From contig JBQTHM010000022.1 of NCBI GenBank assembly GCA_052389895.1, forward strand, positions 52,588 through 116,587: a stretch of 64,000 nucleotides of DNA, given 5' to 3'. The DNA is from CAVVXX01 sp052389895 (lineage in GTDB: Bacteria > Pseudomonadota > Alphaproteobacteria > Micropepsales > Micropepsaceae). Shown piece by piece: positions 1 to 7,918 of the stretch. Made by a program: the position numbers and the translations under genes. Under the pieces are notes generated by a model. It made no database searches, was not told the DNA's origin, and saw only the letters and a list, made by a program, of their open reading frames with translations. How positions within the stretch are numbered: the first letter of the stretch is position 1; each line of letters begins with the position of its first letter.

Positions 1-177
1 CACGCCGCCGCTAGCCGTTCTGGCGCGCTGCGCGAAGCGTATGCCAAGCGCGCGGCGGAAGCGCGCCTCAAGGGTTATGAGGGCGACGCATGCGAGTCCT
101 GCGGGAATTTCACTCTGGTGCGCAACGGCACCTGCATGAAGTGCGAAACCTGCGGCTCCACCAGCGGATGCAGCTAA
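1..177 (+). CDS. nrdJ: Vitamin B12-dependent ribonucleotide reductase, C-terminal fragment
   Basis: This is the last 58 codons of a gene that begins before the window. The frame is open from base 1 to a TAA. The tail is rich in cysteine: CESC, then CMKCETC, then a final GCS. That is the usual ending of class II (adenosylcobalamin-dependent) ribonucleotide reductases of alphaproteobacteria, which reduce ribonucleotides to deoxyribonucleotides in the cytoplasm. In this family the C-terminal cysteine cluster is thought to act as a flexible redox tail that re-reduces the active site. The catalytic core lies outside the window, so its residues cannot be checked. The next gene starts 29 bases downstream on the same strand. 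Confidence 0.85.
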   Translation, partial: HAAASRSGALREAYAKRAAEARLKGYEGDACESCGNFTLVRNGTCMKCETCGSTSGCS

Positions 178-206
178 TCGGCTCGTTCGAGCGTTATGAG
201 GAGGCG

Positions 207-473
207 ATGAGCAAATCAGCGGCACAAATCAGCGAATGGAATTTGCTGCACGACGAATGGGCGGCGAAAGAAACAGCCCATGACGCAGCGTGGCGCGAGT
301 ATCTGAGCCTGGCCGACGCCGTGCAGGCGAAACAGACCGCGGCGTCGCGCGGCCATCCGGACGCCGTTCCCGGGCCCGATGATCTCGCCCGCATGCAAGA
401 AGCCAAGAAGCGCTGGGAGCAGATCGCGCGCGAGCTGGCCGCGCTTTCCGAGCGGATGACCGGCCGGGCCTAG
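207..473 (+). CDS. Small hypothetical protein downstream of nrdJ
   Basis: An 88-residue protein that I do not recognise. It is hydrophilic and charged, with no signal peptide or membrane segment, and looks mostly helical, with an Ala/Glu/Arg-rich C-terminal half that could form a coiled coil. I chose the ATG that follows a GAGGAGG purine run, although the spacing is only two bases. An in-frame ATG at 168 overlaps the end of nrdJ and would add 13 residues. The position and strand suggest co-transcription with nrdJ, but nothing in the sequence gives a function. Confidence 0.6.
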   Translation: MSKSAAQISEWNLLHDEWAAKETAHDAAWREYLSLADAVQAKQTAASRGHPDAVPGPDDLARMQEAKKRWEQIARELAALSERMTGRA

Positions 474-536
474 GATCACGTTGCAAGCACGCGAACCAGG
501 GCATTAGGTTGCGCTTCTGCGGGGGCCAATCCGGGC

Positions 537-1286
537 ATGAACAGCATCATCCGTTGTGCGCGCCATTACTGGTTCTGCGCGGCCGATCCGCTGCGCATGG
601 GCGGCACTTTCGCCCGGCGGGAGCGTTTCAACGAAGCGGTGTTCATCGATCCGGAACGCCGCTTTCTTTTCACCAAGAACGAGAAGTGCGGCAATAACAC
701 CGCCCGGCGCACGCTGCAATTTCTGGCGGCGAAACACCCGCTTCCAGAAGACTTTGCCGATACCCGCCGCTGGCAGGCACCGCTGCTTCAGCCAAGCGAT
801 CTCAGCCTGACCGGAATCGAAGACATCAACGGCGCGATTTCCTTCAAATTTGCGATCGTGCGCAATCCGTACGTGCGGACTCTTTCGGTTTACCTGAACA
901 AGTTCCATGGGCACGGGCGCCAAGCGCAAAAATTCGCGCGGGCATTGGGCAAACGCCTTCCCGAAGACTTCGGCGAGTTCGTCTCCATGATCGCGCACCA
1001 GAGGCCCGAGCAGATGGATCCGCACTGGCGCGTACAGTACGACAACATCTTCTGCGGCATCATCCGCTACGACCATTTCATCCGTTTCGAAAATTTCGAA
1101 AGCGAGTTCCACTCCGTGCTGAAAAACTTCTACGGCGCGGCCGAAATCCGCCCTGTACGAAAGCGCATAACGCCGACGGAAGAAAAACTATCCGGCTATT
1201 ACAGGCCGGAGCTTGTTTTGCTCGTTCGCGATATCTATCGCCGCGATTTCGAGTTCTTCGGGTATTCGGCCGATCTACCGGTTTAG
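537..1286 (+). CDS. Sulfotransferase family 2 protein
   Basis: A 249-residue soluble protein of the Sulfotransfer_2 type. A segment near residue 45 (LFTKNEKCGNNTARR) sits where the family has its 5'-phosphosulfate loop. The segment FAIVRNPYVRTLSVYLNKF matches the 3'-phosphate-binding motif (R-[DN]-P-x-x-R-x-x-S-x-Y). The C-terminal IYRRDFEFFGYS is the usual end of bacterial members. Such enzymes move sulfate from PAPS to a hydroxyl, often on a surface glycan. No glycan or PAPS synthesis genes are nearby, so the acceptor is unknown. No signal peptide is visible, so it should act in the cytoplasm. It is followed by the palindromic repeats at 1300-1377. Confidence 0.75.
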   Translation: MNSIIRCARHYWFCAADPLRMGGTFARRERFNEAVFIDPERRFLFTKNEKCGNNTARRTLQFLAAKHPLPEDFADTRRWQAPLLQPSDLSLTGIEDINGAISFKFAIVRNPYVRTLSVYLNKFHGHGRQAQKFARALGKRLPEDFGEFVSMIAHQRPEQMDPHWRVQYDNIFCGIIRYDHFIRFENFESEFHSVLKNFYGAAEIRPVRKRITPTEEKLSGYYRPELVLLVRDIYRRDFEFFGYSADLPV

Positions 1287-1299
1287 CCCCCTCCGTCGC

Positions 1300-1377
1300 C
1301 TCCCCTAATGGGGGAGGATGAAGCTCGATTCATGCTCCCCCTCTGGGGGGCTGTCCGCGCAGCGGACTGAGGGGGCT
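1300..1377. repeat. Palindromic intergenic repeat cluster
   Basis: There are two hairpins in the gap after the sulfotransferase gene. The first pairs CTCCCC (1300-1305) with GGGGAG (1311-1316). The second has a perfect inner stem, GTCCGC (1353-1358) with GCGGAC (1362-1367), enclosed by C-rich and G-rich arms (about 1335-1346 and 1369-1377). Neither is followed by a T-tract. The make-up resembles the dispersed palindromic repeats common between alphaproteobacterial genes. I saw no second copy in this window, so the label rests on structure alone. Confidence 0.5.
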
Positions 1378-1429
1378 GGGCATCTGAATTGCATGACCCG
1401 TCTCGAACGATATTCTCGGAGACAACCCG

Positions 1430-1915
1430 TTGCGCCTGTTTGCCGCATTTTTTCTGGGAACCCTGCTGATCGGAGGCGGCGCCTTGGCCGAACCGTCCCA
1501 TTCCGGCACGCAAGTGGCCGGGCTCGAATCCGCGCGATCCGACGTCGAGCGCATCCGGGCGGGAGCGCGCGACTGCCGCGGCTGTGACCTAAAAGGCGCC
1601 GATCTTTCGAACCAATGCGTCAAGGGCGGCGACCTGCGCGGAGCCAATTTCGAGGGCGCCAAGGCGCCTTATATGTGCATGAGCCACGCAAATTTCGCAG
1701 GCGCCAATTTCCGCAACGCCGACCTCACTGGCGCAAACCTCGGCCACTCCGATCTCACCGGCGCCGATCTCACCGGCGCGGTGCTCGACATCACCAACAT
1801 CCGCGGGGCCGATCTCTCGCGCAGCTTCGGCCTCACCCAATTCCAGCTCGACATGGCCTGCGGCGACACGACCACCAATGTGCCTGCCGGCCTCGCCGCG
1901 CGGAGCTGCATCTAG
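1430..1915 (+). CDS. Secreted pentapeptide-repeat protein
   Basis: A 161-residue protein with an N-terminal signal peptide (RLFAAFFLGTLLIGGGALA, cleaved near residue 20). From about residue 50 to 135 it carries pentapeptide repeats of the A(D/N)LxG kind, such as GADLS, GANFE, GANFR, GANLG, GADLT and GADLS. These repeats fold into a right-handed quadrilateral beta-helix. The short tail after the helix has two cysteines, and CRGC precedes it, so disulfides are possible in the periplasm. The start is a TTG that places the signal peptide at the very N-terminus. No enzymatic role can be read from the sequence. A strong terminator follows. Confidence 0.75.
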   Translation: MRLFAAFFLGTLLIGGGALAEPSHSGTQVAGLESARSDVERIRAGARDCRGCDLKGADLSNQCVKGGDLRGANFEGAKAPYMCMSHANFAGANFRNADLTGANLGHSDLTGADLTGAVLDITNIRGADLSRSFGLTQFQLDMACGDTTTNVPAGLAARSCI

Positions 1916-1938
1916 TTCACCCGCTAAGCTCACCCCCT

Positions 1939-1966
1939 GGCCCTCCACTTTGGAGGGCCTCTTTTT
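1939..1966 (+). terminator. Rho-independent terminator after the pentapeptide gene
   Basis: A perfect 8-base-pair stem, GGCCCTCC with GGAGGGCC, has a five-base loop and is followed by TC and five T residues. It lies 23 bases after the stop codon and should end transcription of the pentapeptide-repeat gene. Confidence 0.85.
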
Positions 1967-2026
1967 ATGCGCGGTCTGCGCGGCAGGCGAAGCAGCCGCG
2001 TTTCGCATTGTGGCGACCCGTTTCTT

Positions 2027-2045
2027 GCGGATTATTGCAATCCGC
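2027..2045. promoter_or_regulatory. Inverted repeat upstream of fdh
   Basis: A perfect 7-base inverted repeat, GCGGATT and AATCCGC, with a five-base spacer. It lies in the 314-base gap between the pentapeptide gene and fdh, about 185 bases before the fdh start. It has no T-tract. It could be an operator for an unidentified regulator or a chance hairpin. Confidence 0.3.
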
Positions 2046-2107
2046 GGGCGGATTCGTGTGTCAGCGCCACTCTGCACCGTTGACTTTTAGCGGCAGAGTT
2101 CAATGGC

Positions 2108-2121
2108 TTGACCTGGATCAA
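2108..2121 (+). promoter_or_regulatory. Putative FNR/FixK/CRP-type binding site upstream of fdh
   Basis: The 14-base sequence TTGACCTGGATCAA has the TTGA-N6-TCAA half-site spacing of the FNR/FixK/Anr family and matches the fuller TTGAT-N4-ATCAA consensus at nine of ten fixed positions. Its centre is 115.5 bases before the fdh start codon, with only the fdh leader between. A weak -10-like GAAAAT at 2145-2150 would place the site near -42, the usual activating position. Function is inferred. Confidence 0.45.
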
Positions 2122-2229
2122 TGCCGTTAGCGCGCCAAGCGCGCGAAAATTACCATTGCTTTTCCCGCAAGCGAGGCGTGGGGTTGTGGAGCACTCCATC
2201 TTCCAATGATCGCAAGAAGGAGATCAACG

Positions 2230-3429
2230 ATGAAAGTTGTTTGTGTCCTCTACGACGATCCCGTTGACGGCTACCCGAAGTCCTATGCGCGCGACGACAT
2301 CCCAAAGCTTGCGCGCTATCCCGACGGCCAGACACTGCCGACGCCCGAAGCCATCGACTTCGAGCCTGGCGCATTGCTCGGTAGCGTCACCGGCGAGCTC
2401 GGCTTGCGCAAATTCCTCGAAGGCCACGGGCATACATTCGTCGTCACCGCCGACAAGGACGGTCCCGATTCCGTCTTCGAACGGGAGCTCGTGGATGCAG
2501 ACGTGGTGATCTCGCAACCATTTTGGCCCGCATATCTGACGGCCGAGCGGATTGCCAAGGCAAAGAAACTCAAACTGGCAATTACGGCCGGCATCGGCTC
2601 GGACCATGTCGATCTCCAGGCGGCGATCGAGCACGGTCTGACCGTGGCTGAGGTGACCTACTGCAATAGCATCAGCGTGTCCGAGCATGTGGTCATGATG
2701 ATCCTGTCCCTCGTGCGCAATTACATTCCCTCCTACCAGTGGGTGGTGAAAGGCGGCTGGAACATCGCCGATTGCGTAGCCCGCTCCTACGACATCGAGG
2801 GAATGCATATCGGCACGGTCGGGGCCGGGCGGATAGGACTCGCTGTCTTGCGCCGTCTCAAGCCCTTCGATGTCAGGCTCCATTACACGGACCGGCATCG
2901 CTTGCCGTCCGGCGTCGAAAAGGAACTGAGTGTTACTTTCCATGATAACGTCGAATCGATGGTTGGTGTTTGCGATGTAGTAACGATCAACGCGCCGTTA
3001 CATCCGGAGACCGAGCACATGTTCAACGATGCGCTCATCGCCAAAATGAAGCGCGGTGCCTATATCGTGAACACGGCGCGGGGCAAGATTTGCGACCGCG
3101 ATGCCATCGCGCGGGCGCTCAAAAGGGGACAACTCGCGGGCTATGCCGGCGACGTCTGGTTCCCGCAGCCGCCGCCCAAAGACCACCCCTGGCGGACAAT
3201 GCCCCATCATGGCATGACCCCGCATATTGCCGGCACCTCGCTGCCTGCGCAGGCCCGCTACGCAGCCGGTGTGCGCGAGATCCTGGAATGCTGGTTCGAG
3301 AAGCGTCCCATTCGGCCCGAGTATCTTATTGTCGAAAATGGAAAGCTCGCCGGTACGGGCGCTCATTCCTACAGTGCCGGCAACGTCACCAGAGGTTCCG
3401 AAGAAGCCACACGCTTCAAGCGCGCCTGA
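2230..3429 (+). CDS. fdh: NAD+-dependent formate dehydrogenase
   Basis: A 399-residue D-2-hydroxyacid-dehydrogenase-type formate dehydrogenase, cofactor-free apart from NAD+, that oxidises formate to CO2. It aligns almost without gaps with the well-studied Pseudomonas sp. 101 enzyme and keeps its residue numbering. Visible active-site residues are P97-F98, I122, N146, R284, Q313 and H332. Asp221 after the second Rossmann strand indicates NAD+ rather than NADP+. The dinucleotide motif is G198-A-G-R-I-G; the Pseudomonas enzyme has Ala at 198. Position 255 is Ala where the Pseudomonas enzyme has an oxidation-sensitive Cys. The chosen ATG follows AAGGAGA with good spacing. The gene converges on the glycine cleavage operon, 20 bases away, which fits a shared role in one-carbon metabolism. 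Confidence 0.95.
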   Translation: MKVVCVLYDDPVDGYPKSYARDDIPKLARYPDGQTLPTPEAIDFEPGALLGSVTGELGLRKFLEGHGHTFVVTADKDGPDSVFERELVDADVVISQPFWPAYLTAERIAKAKKLKLAITAGIGSDHVDLQAAIEHGLTVAEVTYCNSISVSEHVVMMILSLVRNYIPSYQWVVKGGWNIADCVARSYDIEGMHIGTVGAGRIGLAVLRRLKPFDVRLHYTDRHRLPSGVEKELSVTFHDNVESMVGVCDVVTINAPLHPETEHMFNDALIAKMKRGAYIVNTARGKICDRDAIARALKRGQLAGYAGDVWFPQPPPKDHPWRTMPHHGMTPHIAGTSLPAQARYAAGVREILECWFEKRPIRPEYLIVENGKLAGTGAHSYSAGNVTRGSEEATRFKRA

Positions 3430-3449
3430 TCCAAACTGGGCCTTTGTGG

Positions 3450-5021
3450 TTATTCCGGCGCCTCAGCGGCGGGCTTAGCGCGCCAGCGCAGCACGGGGCT
3501 CCGCGCAGCCGCCGTCTCGTCCAGGCGGCGGCGCGGCGCCAGGCGCGGCGCGCCGGCAAAGCGTTCGCGCCTTCCCGCCTTGGCGTCGGCTGCAAGCGCG
3601 CGCATGGTGGCGATGAACTGATCGAGCGTCGCTTTCGATTCCGTCTCGGTGGGCTCGATCAACATGGAGCCGTGCACGACCAGCGGGAAATAGACCGTCA
3701 TGGGATGGAAGCCTTCGTCGATCAGCGCCTTGGCGACGTCGAGCGTGGTCACGCCGCTGTCCTTGAGGTACGTGTCGTCGAATAGCGCCTCGTGCATGCA
3801 AGGGCCGCCATAGGGCGCGCTCATGACGTCCTTGAGCGAGGCCAGGACGTAGTTGGCCGAAAGAACGGAATCCTCCGCCACCTGGCGCAAACCGTCGCCG
3901 CCATGGCTGAGCATGTAGGCCAGCGCGCGCACGAACATGCCCATCTGGCCGTGGAAGGCGCACATGCGCCCGAAGGGCTCATGCCCGGCCACGCGTGCTT
4001 CCTCTATGTCTTCGATGACGTGGTAGGCCCCGTCACGCTTCACCAACAGCGGCAGCGGCGCATATTTGGCCAGCCGGTCGGAGAATACCACGGGTCCTGC
4101 ACCCGGTCCGCCGCCGCCATGGGGCGTGGAAAACGTCTTGTGCAGGTTGATGTGCATGGCGTCGATGCCGAGATCGCCGGGGCGCACGCGGCCCACGATG
4201 GCGTTGAAGTTGGCGCCGTCGCAATAGAAATAGCCGCCCAACTCATGCACCGAACGCGCAATCTCGATGATGTCGCGTTCGAACAGGCCACAGGTGTTCG
4301 GGTTCGTCAGCATGATGCCCGCGACATCGGGGCCCAGCATGCGTTTGAATTCGTCGAGATGCACGCGCCCGTCGCCATGGCCGTTGGCAGGCACCTCGGC
4401 GACGGTGAAGCCGCACAGCGCGGCCGTGGCGGGGTTGGTGCCGTGGGCGGATTCGGGAACGAGGATGCGCGTGCGCTTTTCTCCGCGCGCGTGCACGGCT
4501 GCGCGAATGGCAAGAAGACCGCACAGCTCGCCATGCGCGCCGGCCTTGGGCGCCATGGAAACAGCCGGCATGCCCGTAAGCGTTTCCAGCCAGTGGGCGA
4601 GCTCCGCGATGACGGCTAGCGCGCCCTGGACCGTCTTGTGCGGCTGGAGCGGGTGCAGCTCGGCAAAGCCCCGCAGGCGCGCCAGCTTTTCGTTGAGCCG
4701 CGGGTTGTGCTTCATGGTGCACGAACCCAGCGGATAGAACATCGCGTCAATGGAAGCATTGCGCTGCGACAGGCGCACGTAATGGCGCACGACTTCGGGC
4801 TCGGAGAGGCCGGGCAGCCCGACCGGCTGTTTGCGCGCAAGGCCGCCCAAGCGGTCGTGCTTCAATTCGGCCTTCGGAAGGTCTACGCCGGTCATGCCAT
4901 CGCGGCCGATTTCGAAAATGAGCGCCTCCTCATGATCGAGCCCGCGATGGCCCGAGATCGTAGCGAGCGTTTGCATTGCGTCTTCGCCCGGCGTTGTCTT
5001 GCGGCCCTGACGGTTCAGCAT
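3450..5021 (-). CDS. gcvPB: Glycine dehydrogenase (decarboxylating), subunit 2
   Basis: The C-terminal half of the glycine cleavage P-protein, encoded as a separate 523-residue chain. With GcvPA it decarboxylates glycine and passes the aminomethyl group to the lipoyl arm of GcvH, using pyridoxal phosphate. The PLP-binding lysine is K295 in HINLHKTFSTP, followed by the glycine-rich loop HGGGGPG. The start codon shares one base with the gcvPA stop (TGATG), so translation is probably coupled. It is the last gene of the operon. The C-terminal 40 residues are Ala/Arg-rich and probably disordered. The split P-protein is common in many bacteria. Confidence 0.95.
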   Translation of the reverse strand: MLNRQGRKTTPGEDAMQTLATISGHRGLDHEEALIFEIGRDGMTGVDLPKAELKHDRLGGLARKQPVGLPGLSEPEVVRHYVRLSQRNASIDAMFYPLGSCTMKHNPRLNEKLARLRGFAELHPLQPHKTVQGALAVIAELAHWLETLTGMPAVSMAPKAGAHGELCGLLAIRAAVHARGEKRTRILVPESAHGTNPATAALCGFTVAEVPANGHGDGRVHLDEFKRMLGPDVAGIMLTNPNTCGLFERDIIEIARSVHELGGYFYCDGANFNAIVGRVRPGDLGIDAMHINLHKTFSTPHGGGGPGAGPVVFSDRLAKYAPLPLLVKRDGAYHVIEDIEEARVAGHEPFGRMCAFHGQMGMFVRALAYMLSHGGDGLRQVAEDSVLSANYVLASLKDVMSAPYGGPCMHEALFDDTYLKDSGVTTLDVAKALIDEGFHPMTVYFPLVVHGSMLIEPTETESKATLDQFIATMRALAADAKAGRRERFAGAPRLAPRRRLDETAAARSPVLRWRAKPAAEAPE

Positions 5022-6358
5022 CAGAGCGCCTCCGAGAGGGCGGCTTCATAGGCGGCGATGTCCGCGTCCGTGTTCATTTCCGTTGCCGCGACAATCAACA
5101 GATCGCGCACGTCCGGCTCATGCGGATAAAGACGCGATGCGCGTACACCCCCGAGAATGCCCTTGTTGGCAAGCGCGGCGGCAACGTCGGCGGCCGGTTT
5201 CGGCAGCTTCAGCGTGAACTCGTTGAAGAACACGGTCGTCACCAGCTCCACGGCTTTTATGCTGGCGAGCTTGTCCGCGAGCTGCACTGCGCGCGCGTGA
5301 TTGAGACGCGCAAGACGCTTCAACCCGTCTTCGCCAAGCAGCGACAGGTGAATGCTGAAAGCGAGCGCGCAGAGGCCGGAATTTGTGCAGATGTTGCTGG
5401 TCGCCTTCTCGCGGCGTATGTGTTGTTCGCGTGTGGAAAGCGTGAGTACGAAACCGCGACGTCCTTCCGCGTCCACTGTTTCGCCGGCGAGGCGGCCCGG
5501 CATCTGGCGCACGAATTTCTCGCGCGTGGCGAACAGGCCGACATAAGGCCCGCCGAAATTGAGCGCGTTGCCGATGGACTGCCCTTCGGCGGCCACGATA
5601 TCGGCGCCCATCGCGCCCGGCGGCTCGATGAGCCCGAGCGAAACTACTTCCGTCACCACTGCGACAAGCAACGCGCCCTTGGCGTGGGCCGCTTCGGCGA
5701 TGGGGCGCAGATCGCGGATAAGCCCGAACACGTCCGGGTTCTGCACCACAACGCACGCCGTCTCGCCATCGATCAGCGAGGCCAAATCTTCCGCGCGTCC
5801 CGGCGAGACGGGCGGCGAAACGATGGCGCCGTGCAGCTCGGCCAAGGTGCGGATGGTTTCCGCGTAGTGCGGGTGCAGCGCGCCCGACAGCACCACGCGG
5901 GCGCGGCACGTAATGCGCTGCGCCATCAGTACGGCTTCGGCGGCTGCCGTGGAGCCGTCGTACATGGAGGCGTTGGCAACGTCCATGCCCGTGAGCAGCG
6001 CTACCTGCGTCTGGAATTCAAACAGCATTTGCAGCGTGCCCTGCGCGACTTCGGGCTGATAGGGCGTGTAGGAGGTCAAGAACTCCGAACGCTGGATCAA
6101 ATGGTCCACGCTGGCCGGAATGTGATGGCAGTACGCGCCCGCGCCGCAGAAGAACGGCTCCTTGCCCGCCGGCACGTTCTGCGCGGCCAGCGCCGACAGG
6201 TGCCGCTCCACTTCGATTTCGCCCGCATGCGGCGGCAACGGAAAATCCGTATTCCGCGCCGATTCCGGCACGTCGCGGAACAAATCATCGATCGAGCGCG
6301 CGCCGATTTTGGCAAGCATCGCGCGCCGGTCGTCGGGCGTTAAAGGCAGATAACGCAT
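5021..6358 (-). CDS. gcvPA: Glycine dehydrogenase (decarboxylating), subunit 1
   Basis: The 445-residue N-terminal half of the split glycine decarboxylase (P-protein). It has the fold-type I aminotransferase shape but no PLP lysine of its own; in this family the active site forms with GcvPB. The start MRYLPLTPDDRRAML and the segment FCGAGAYCHHIPASVDHL are typical of GcvPA and of the N-terminal half of fused GcvP. The gene begins directly at the gcvH stop and overlaps gcvPB by one base. The length is normal for the family (about 440-450). Confidence 0.95.
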   Translation of the reverse strand: MRYLPLTPDDRRAMLAKIGARSIDDLFRDVPESARNTDFPLPPHAGEIEVERHLSALAAQNVPAGKEPFFCGAGAYCHHIPASVDHLIQRSEFLTSYTPYQPEVAQGTLQMLFEFQTQVALLTGMDVANASMYDGSTAAAEAVLMAQRITCRARVVLSGALHPHYAETIRTLAELHGAIVSPPVSPGRAEDLASLIDGETACVVVQNPDVFGLIRDLRPIAEAAHAKGALLVAVVTEVVSLGLIEPPGAMGADIVAAEGQSIGNALNFGGPYVGLFATREKFVRQMPGRLAGETVDAEGRRGFVLTLSTREQHIRREKATSNICTNSGLCALAFSIHLSLLGEDGLKRLARLNHARAVQLADKLASIKAVELVTTVFFNEFTLKLPKPAADVAAALANKGILGGVRASRLYPHEPDVRDLLIVAATEMNTDADIAAYEAALSEAL

Positions 6359-6732
6359 TAGGGTGCTTTCACAAAATTCGCGTACTGGTCTTTGGTCATC
6401 AGTTTGGAAAGTTCGGCGGTATTGGACAGCTTCATCTTGAAGAACCAGCCCTCCCCTTCGGGATCGGCGTTCACCTTGGCGGGGTCCGCGGCGATTGTCC
6501 CGTTTGCTTCCGTTACTTCGCCGCTGGCCGGCGCATAAACTTCGCTTGCCGCCTTCACGCTTTCGACCACTGCTGCCTCACCGCCCTGCGCCAGTTTTTT
6601 TCCCTTGTCGGGCAACTCGACGTAGACGACATCGCCCAACTGATCGGCAGCGTATTTGGTGATGCCGACCGTGGCATTGGCGCCGTCCACGCGGATCCAT
6701 TCGTGCTGGTCGGTGAAGCGCGTCTCGCTCAT
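6358..6732 (-). CDS. gcvH: Glycine cleavage system H protein
   Basis: A 124-residue lipoyl carrier protein that shuttles the aminomethyl intermediate between the P, T and L proteins of the glycine cleavage system. The lipoylation site is K60 in VVESVKAASEVYAP, the standard H-protein motif. The N-terminal TDQHEWIRV and C-terminal GWFFKMKLS match the family. Its ATG overlaps the gcvT stop by four bases (ATGA), so the two are translationally coupled. The L protein (dihydrolipoamide dehydrogenase) is not in this window. Confidence 0.95.
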   Translation of the reverse strand: MSETRFTDQHEWIRVDGANATVGITKYAADQLGDVVYVELPDKGKKLAQGGEAAVVESVKAASEVYAPASGEVTEANGTIAADPAKVNADPEGEGWFFKMKLSNTAELSKLMTKDQYANFVKAP

Positions 6733-7868
6733 GTCTTCCCCCGTTTGTATCTGTGTTCGACGAACGGCATCGCGGAAACGCGAGCGGGCCGCGGCTGGCC
6801 GCGCACGATCAATTCCAGTTCCATGCCTTCTTTCGCGAACTGCTTTTCGACGTACCCCATTGCGATGGGCGCATTAACCGTGGGACCAAAGCCGCCGCTG
6901 GTGACGTGGCCGATCACGCGGCCGTCTTTCACGATCTCCGTGCCGTCGCGCGCGGGCGCGCGGTCGAGCGGGCGCAGGCCAACGCGCTTGCGCATCGGGC
7001 CGCTGGCTAGCTCGCTCATGATGCGCGCGACACCAGGGAAATTCTTTTCTTCTCGGCGGCGCTTGCCGATGGCCCAAGCGAGATCAGCCTCGACCGGCGA
7101 CGTTGTTTCGTCGATGTCGTGCCCATACAAGCAAAGCCCCGCCTCGAGCCGGAGCGAGTCCCGCGCGCCCAATCCGATAGGCAAAACTTCCGGTTCGGCA
7201 AGTAGCGCGCGCACTACCCTTTTGGCGTCCGGGTCGCGCACCGAAATCTCGAATCCGTCCTCGCCGGTGTACCCGGAACGCGAGACGCCGACCTGGATGC
7301 CGTCGAACTCCACCTCGGCGATGCCCATGAAGGCGAGCTTCGCCGCGTCCGGACAATACCGGGTCATTACCGCTTCCGCTTGCGGTCCCTGCAAGGCAAG
7401 AAGCGCGCGATTGTCCGCCATGTGCAATTGCACGCCGGAAGGTAGATGTGCCCTTACCTGCTCGCTGTCTATTTCCTTGCGTGAAGCGTTGAAAACGACG
7501 CAGAACGCGAATATCGCCTCGTGGCGGCCCGGCAGGCGCGCCACCATCAGGTCGTCAATGATGCCGCCGTCCTTGTTCAGCAGCATGGTGTAGCGCTGCC
7601 GCCCCACGCCCAGCGACAGGAAATCGCCCGGCGTGAGTGCCTCCAGCGCCTTCGCTGTCGCCTCGTGCGAGGGACCGGTGAGTACGCCCTGTCCCATGTG
7701 CGAGACATCGAACAGGCCGACCGACGCGCGCGTGTGCAGATGCTCCTTGAGCACGCCGGTTGGGTATTGCACCGGCATGTCGTAGCCCGCGAACGGCACC
7801 ATCTTGGCGCCGAGCTCAAGGTGCAGCGCATGAAGCGGCGTGCGGCGGAGCGTTACTGTTTCGTTCAT
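6729..7868 (-). CDS. gcvT: Aminomethyltransferase (glycine cleavage T protein)
   Basis: A 379-residue T protein that releases ammonia from the H-protein-bound aminomethyl group and transfers the one-carbon unit to tetrahydrofolate, giving 5,10-methylene-THF. The N-terminus (TPLHALHLELGAKMVPFAGYD) and the segment VGLFDVSHMGQ are characteristic. The folate-domain segment SRSGYTGEDGFEI is intact. It is the first gene of the gcv operon and its leader carries the glycine riboswitch, so expression should rise with cellular glycine. The formate dehydrogenase gene beyond the operon would help dispose of one-carbon units. Confidence 0.95.
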   Translation of the reverse strand: MNETVTLRRTPLHALHLELGAKMVPFAGYDMPVQYPTGVLKEHLHTRASVGLFDVSHMGQGVLTGPSHEATAKALEALTPGDFLSLGVGRQRYTMLLNKDGGIIDDLMVARLPGRHEAIFAFCVVFNASRKEIDSEQVRAHLPSGVQLHMADNRALLALQGPQAEAVMTRYCPDAAKLAFMGIAEVEFDGIQVGVSRSGYTGEDGFEISVRDPDAKRVVRALLAEPEVLPIGLGARDSLRLEAGLCLYGHDIDETTSPVEADLAWAIGKRRREEKNFPGVARIMSELASGPMRKRVGLRPLDRAPARDGTEIVKDGRVIGHVTSGGFGPTVNAPIAMGYVEKQFAKEGMELELIVRGQPRPARVSAMPFVEHRYKRGKT

Positions 7869-7918
7869 CGGCCCGACGACCTTTGCTGTTCGCGCTCCGC
7901 ACCTCGCGGAACGCGCCC

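Noticed and set aside
504..1112. 202-codon open frame on the minus strand over the sulfotransferase gene
   Set aside because: It lies fully antisense to a gene with clear sulfotransferase motifs, and its own translation has no recognisable domain.
4976..6343. 455-codon plus-strand frame opposite gcvPA
   Set aside because: It is a long antisense shadow caused by high G+C; gcvPA on the other strand has full family support and coupled neighbours.
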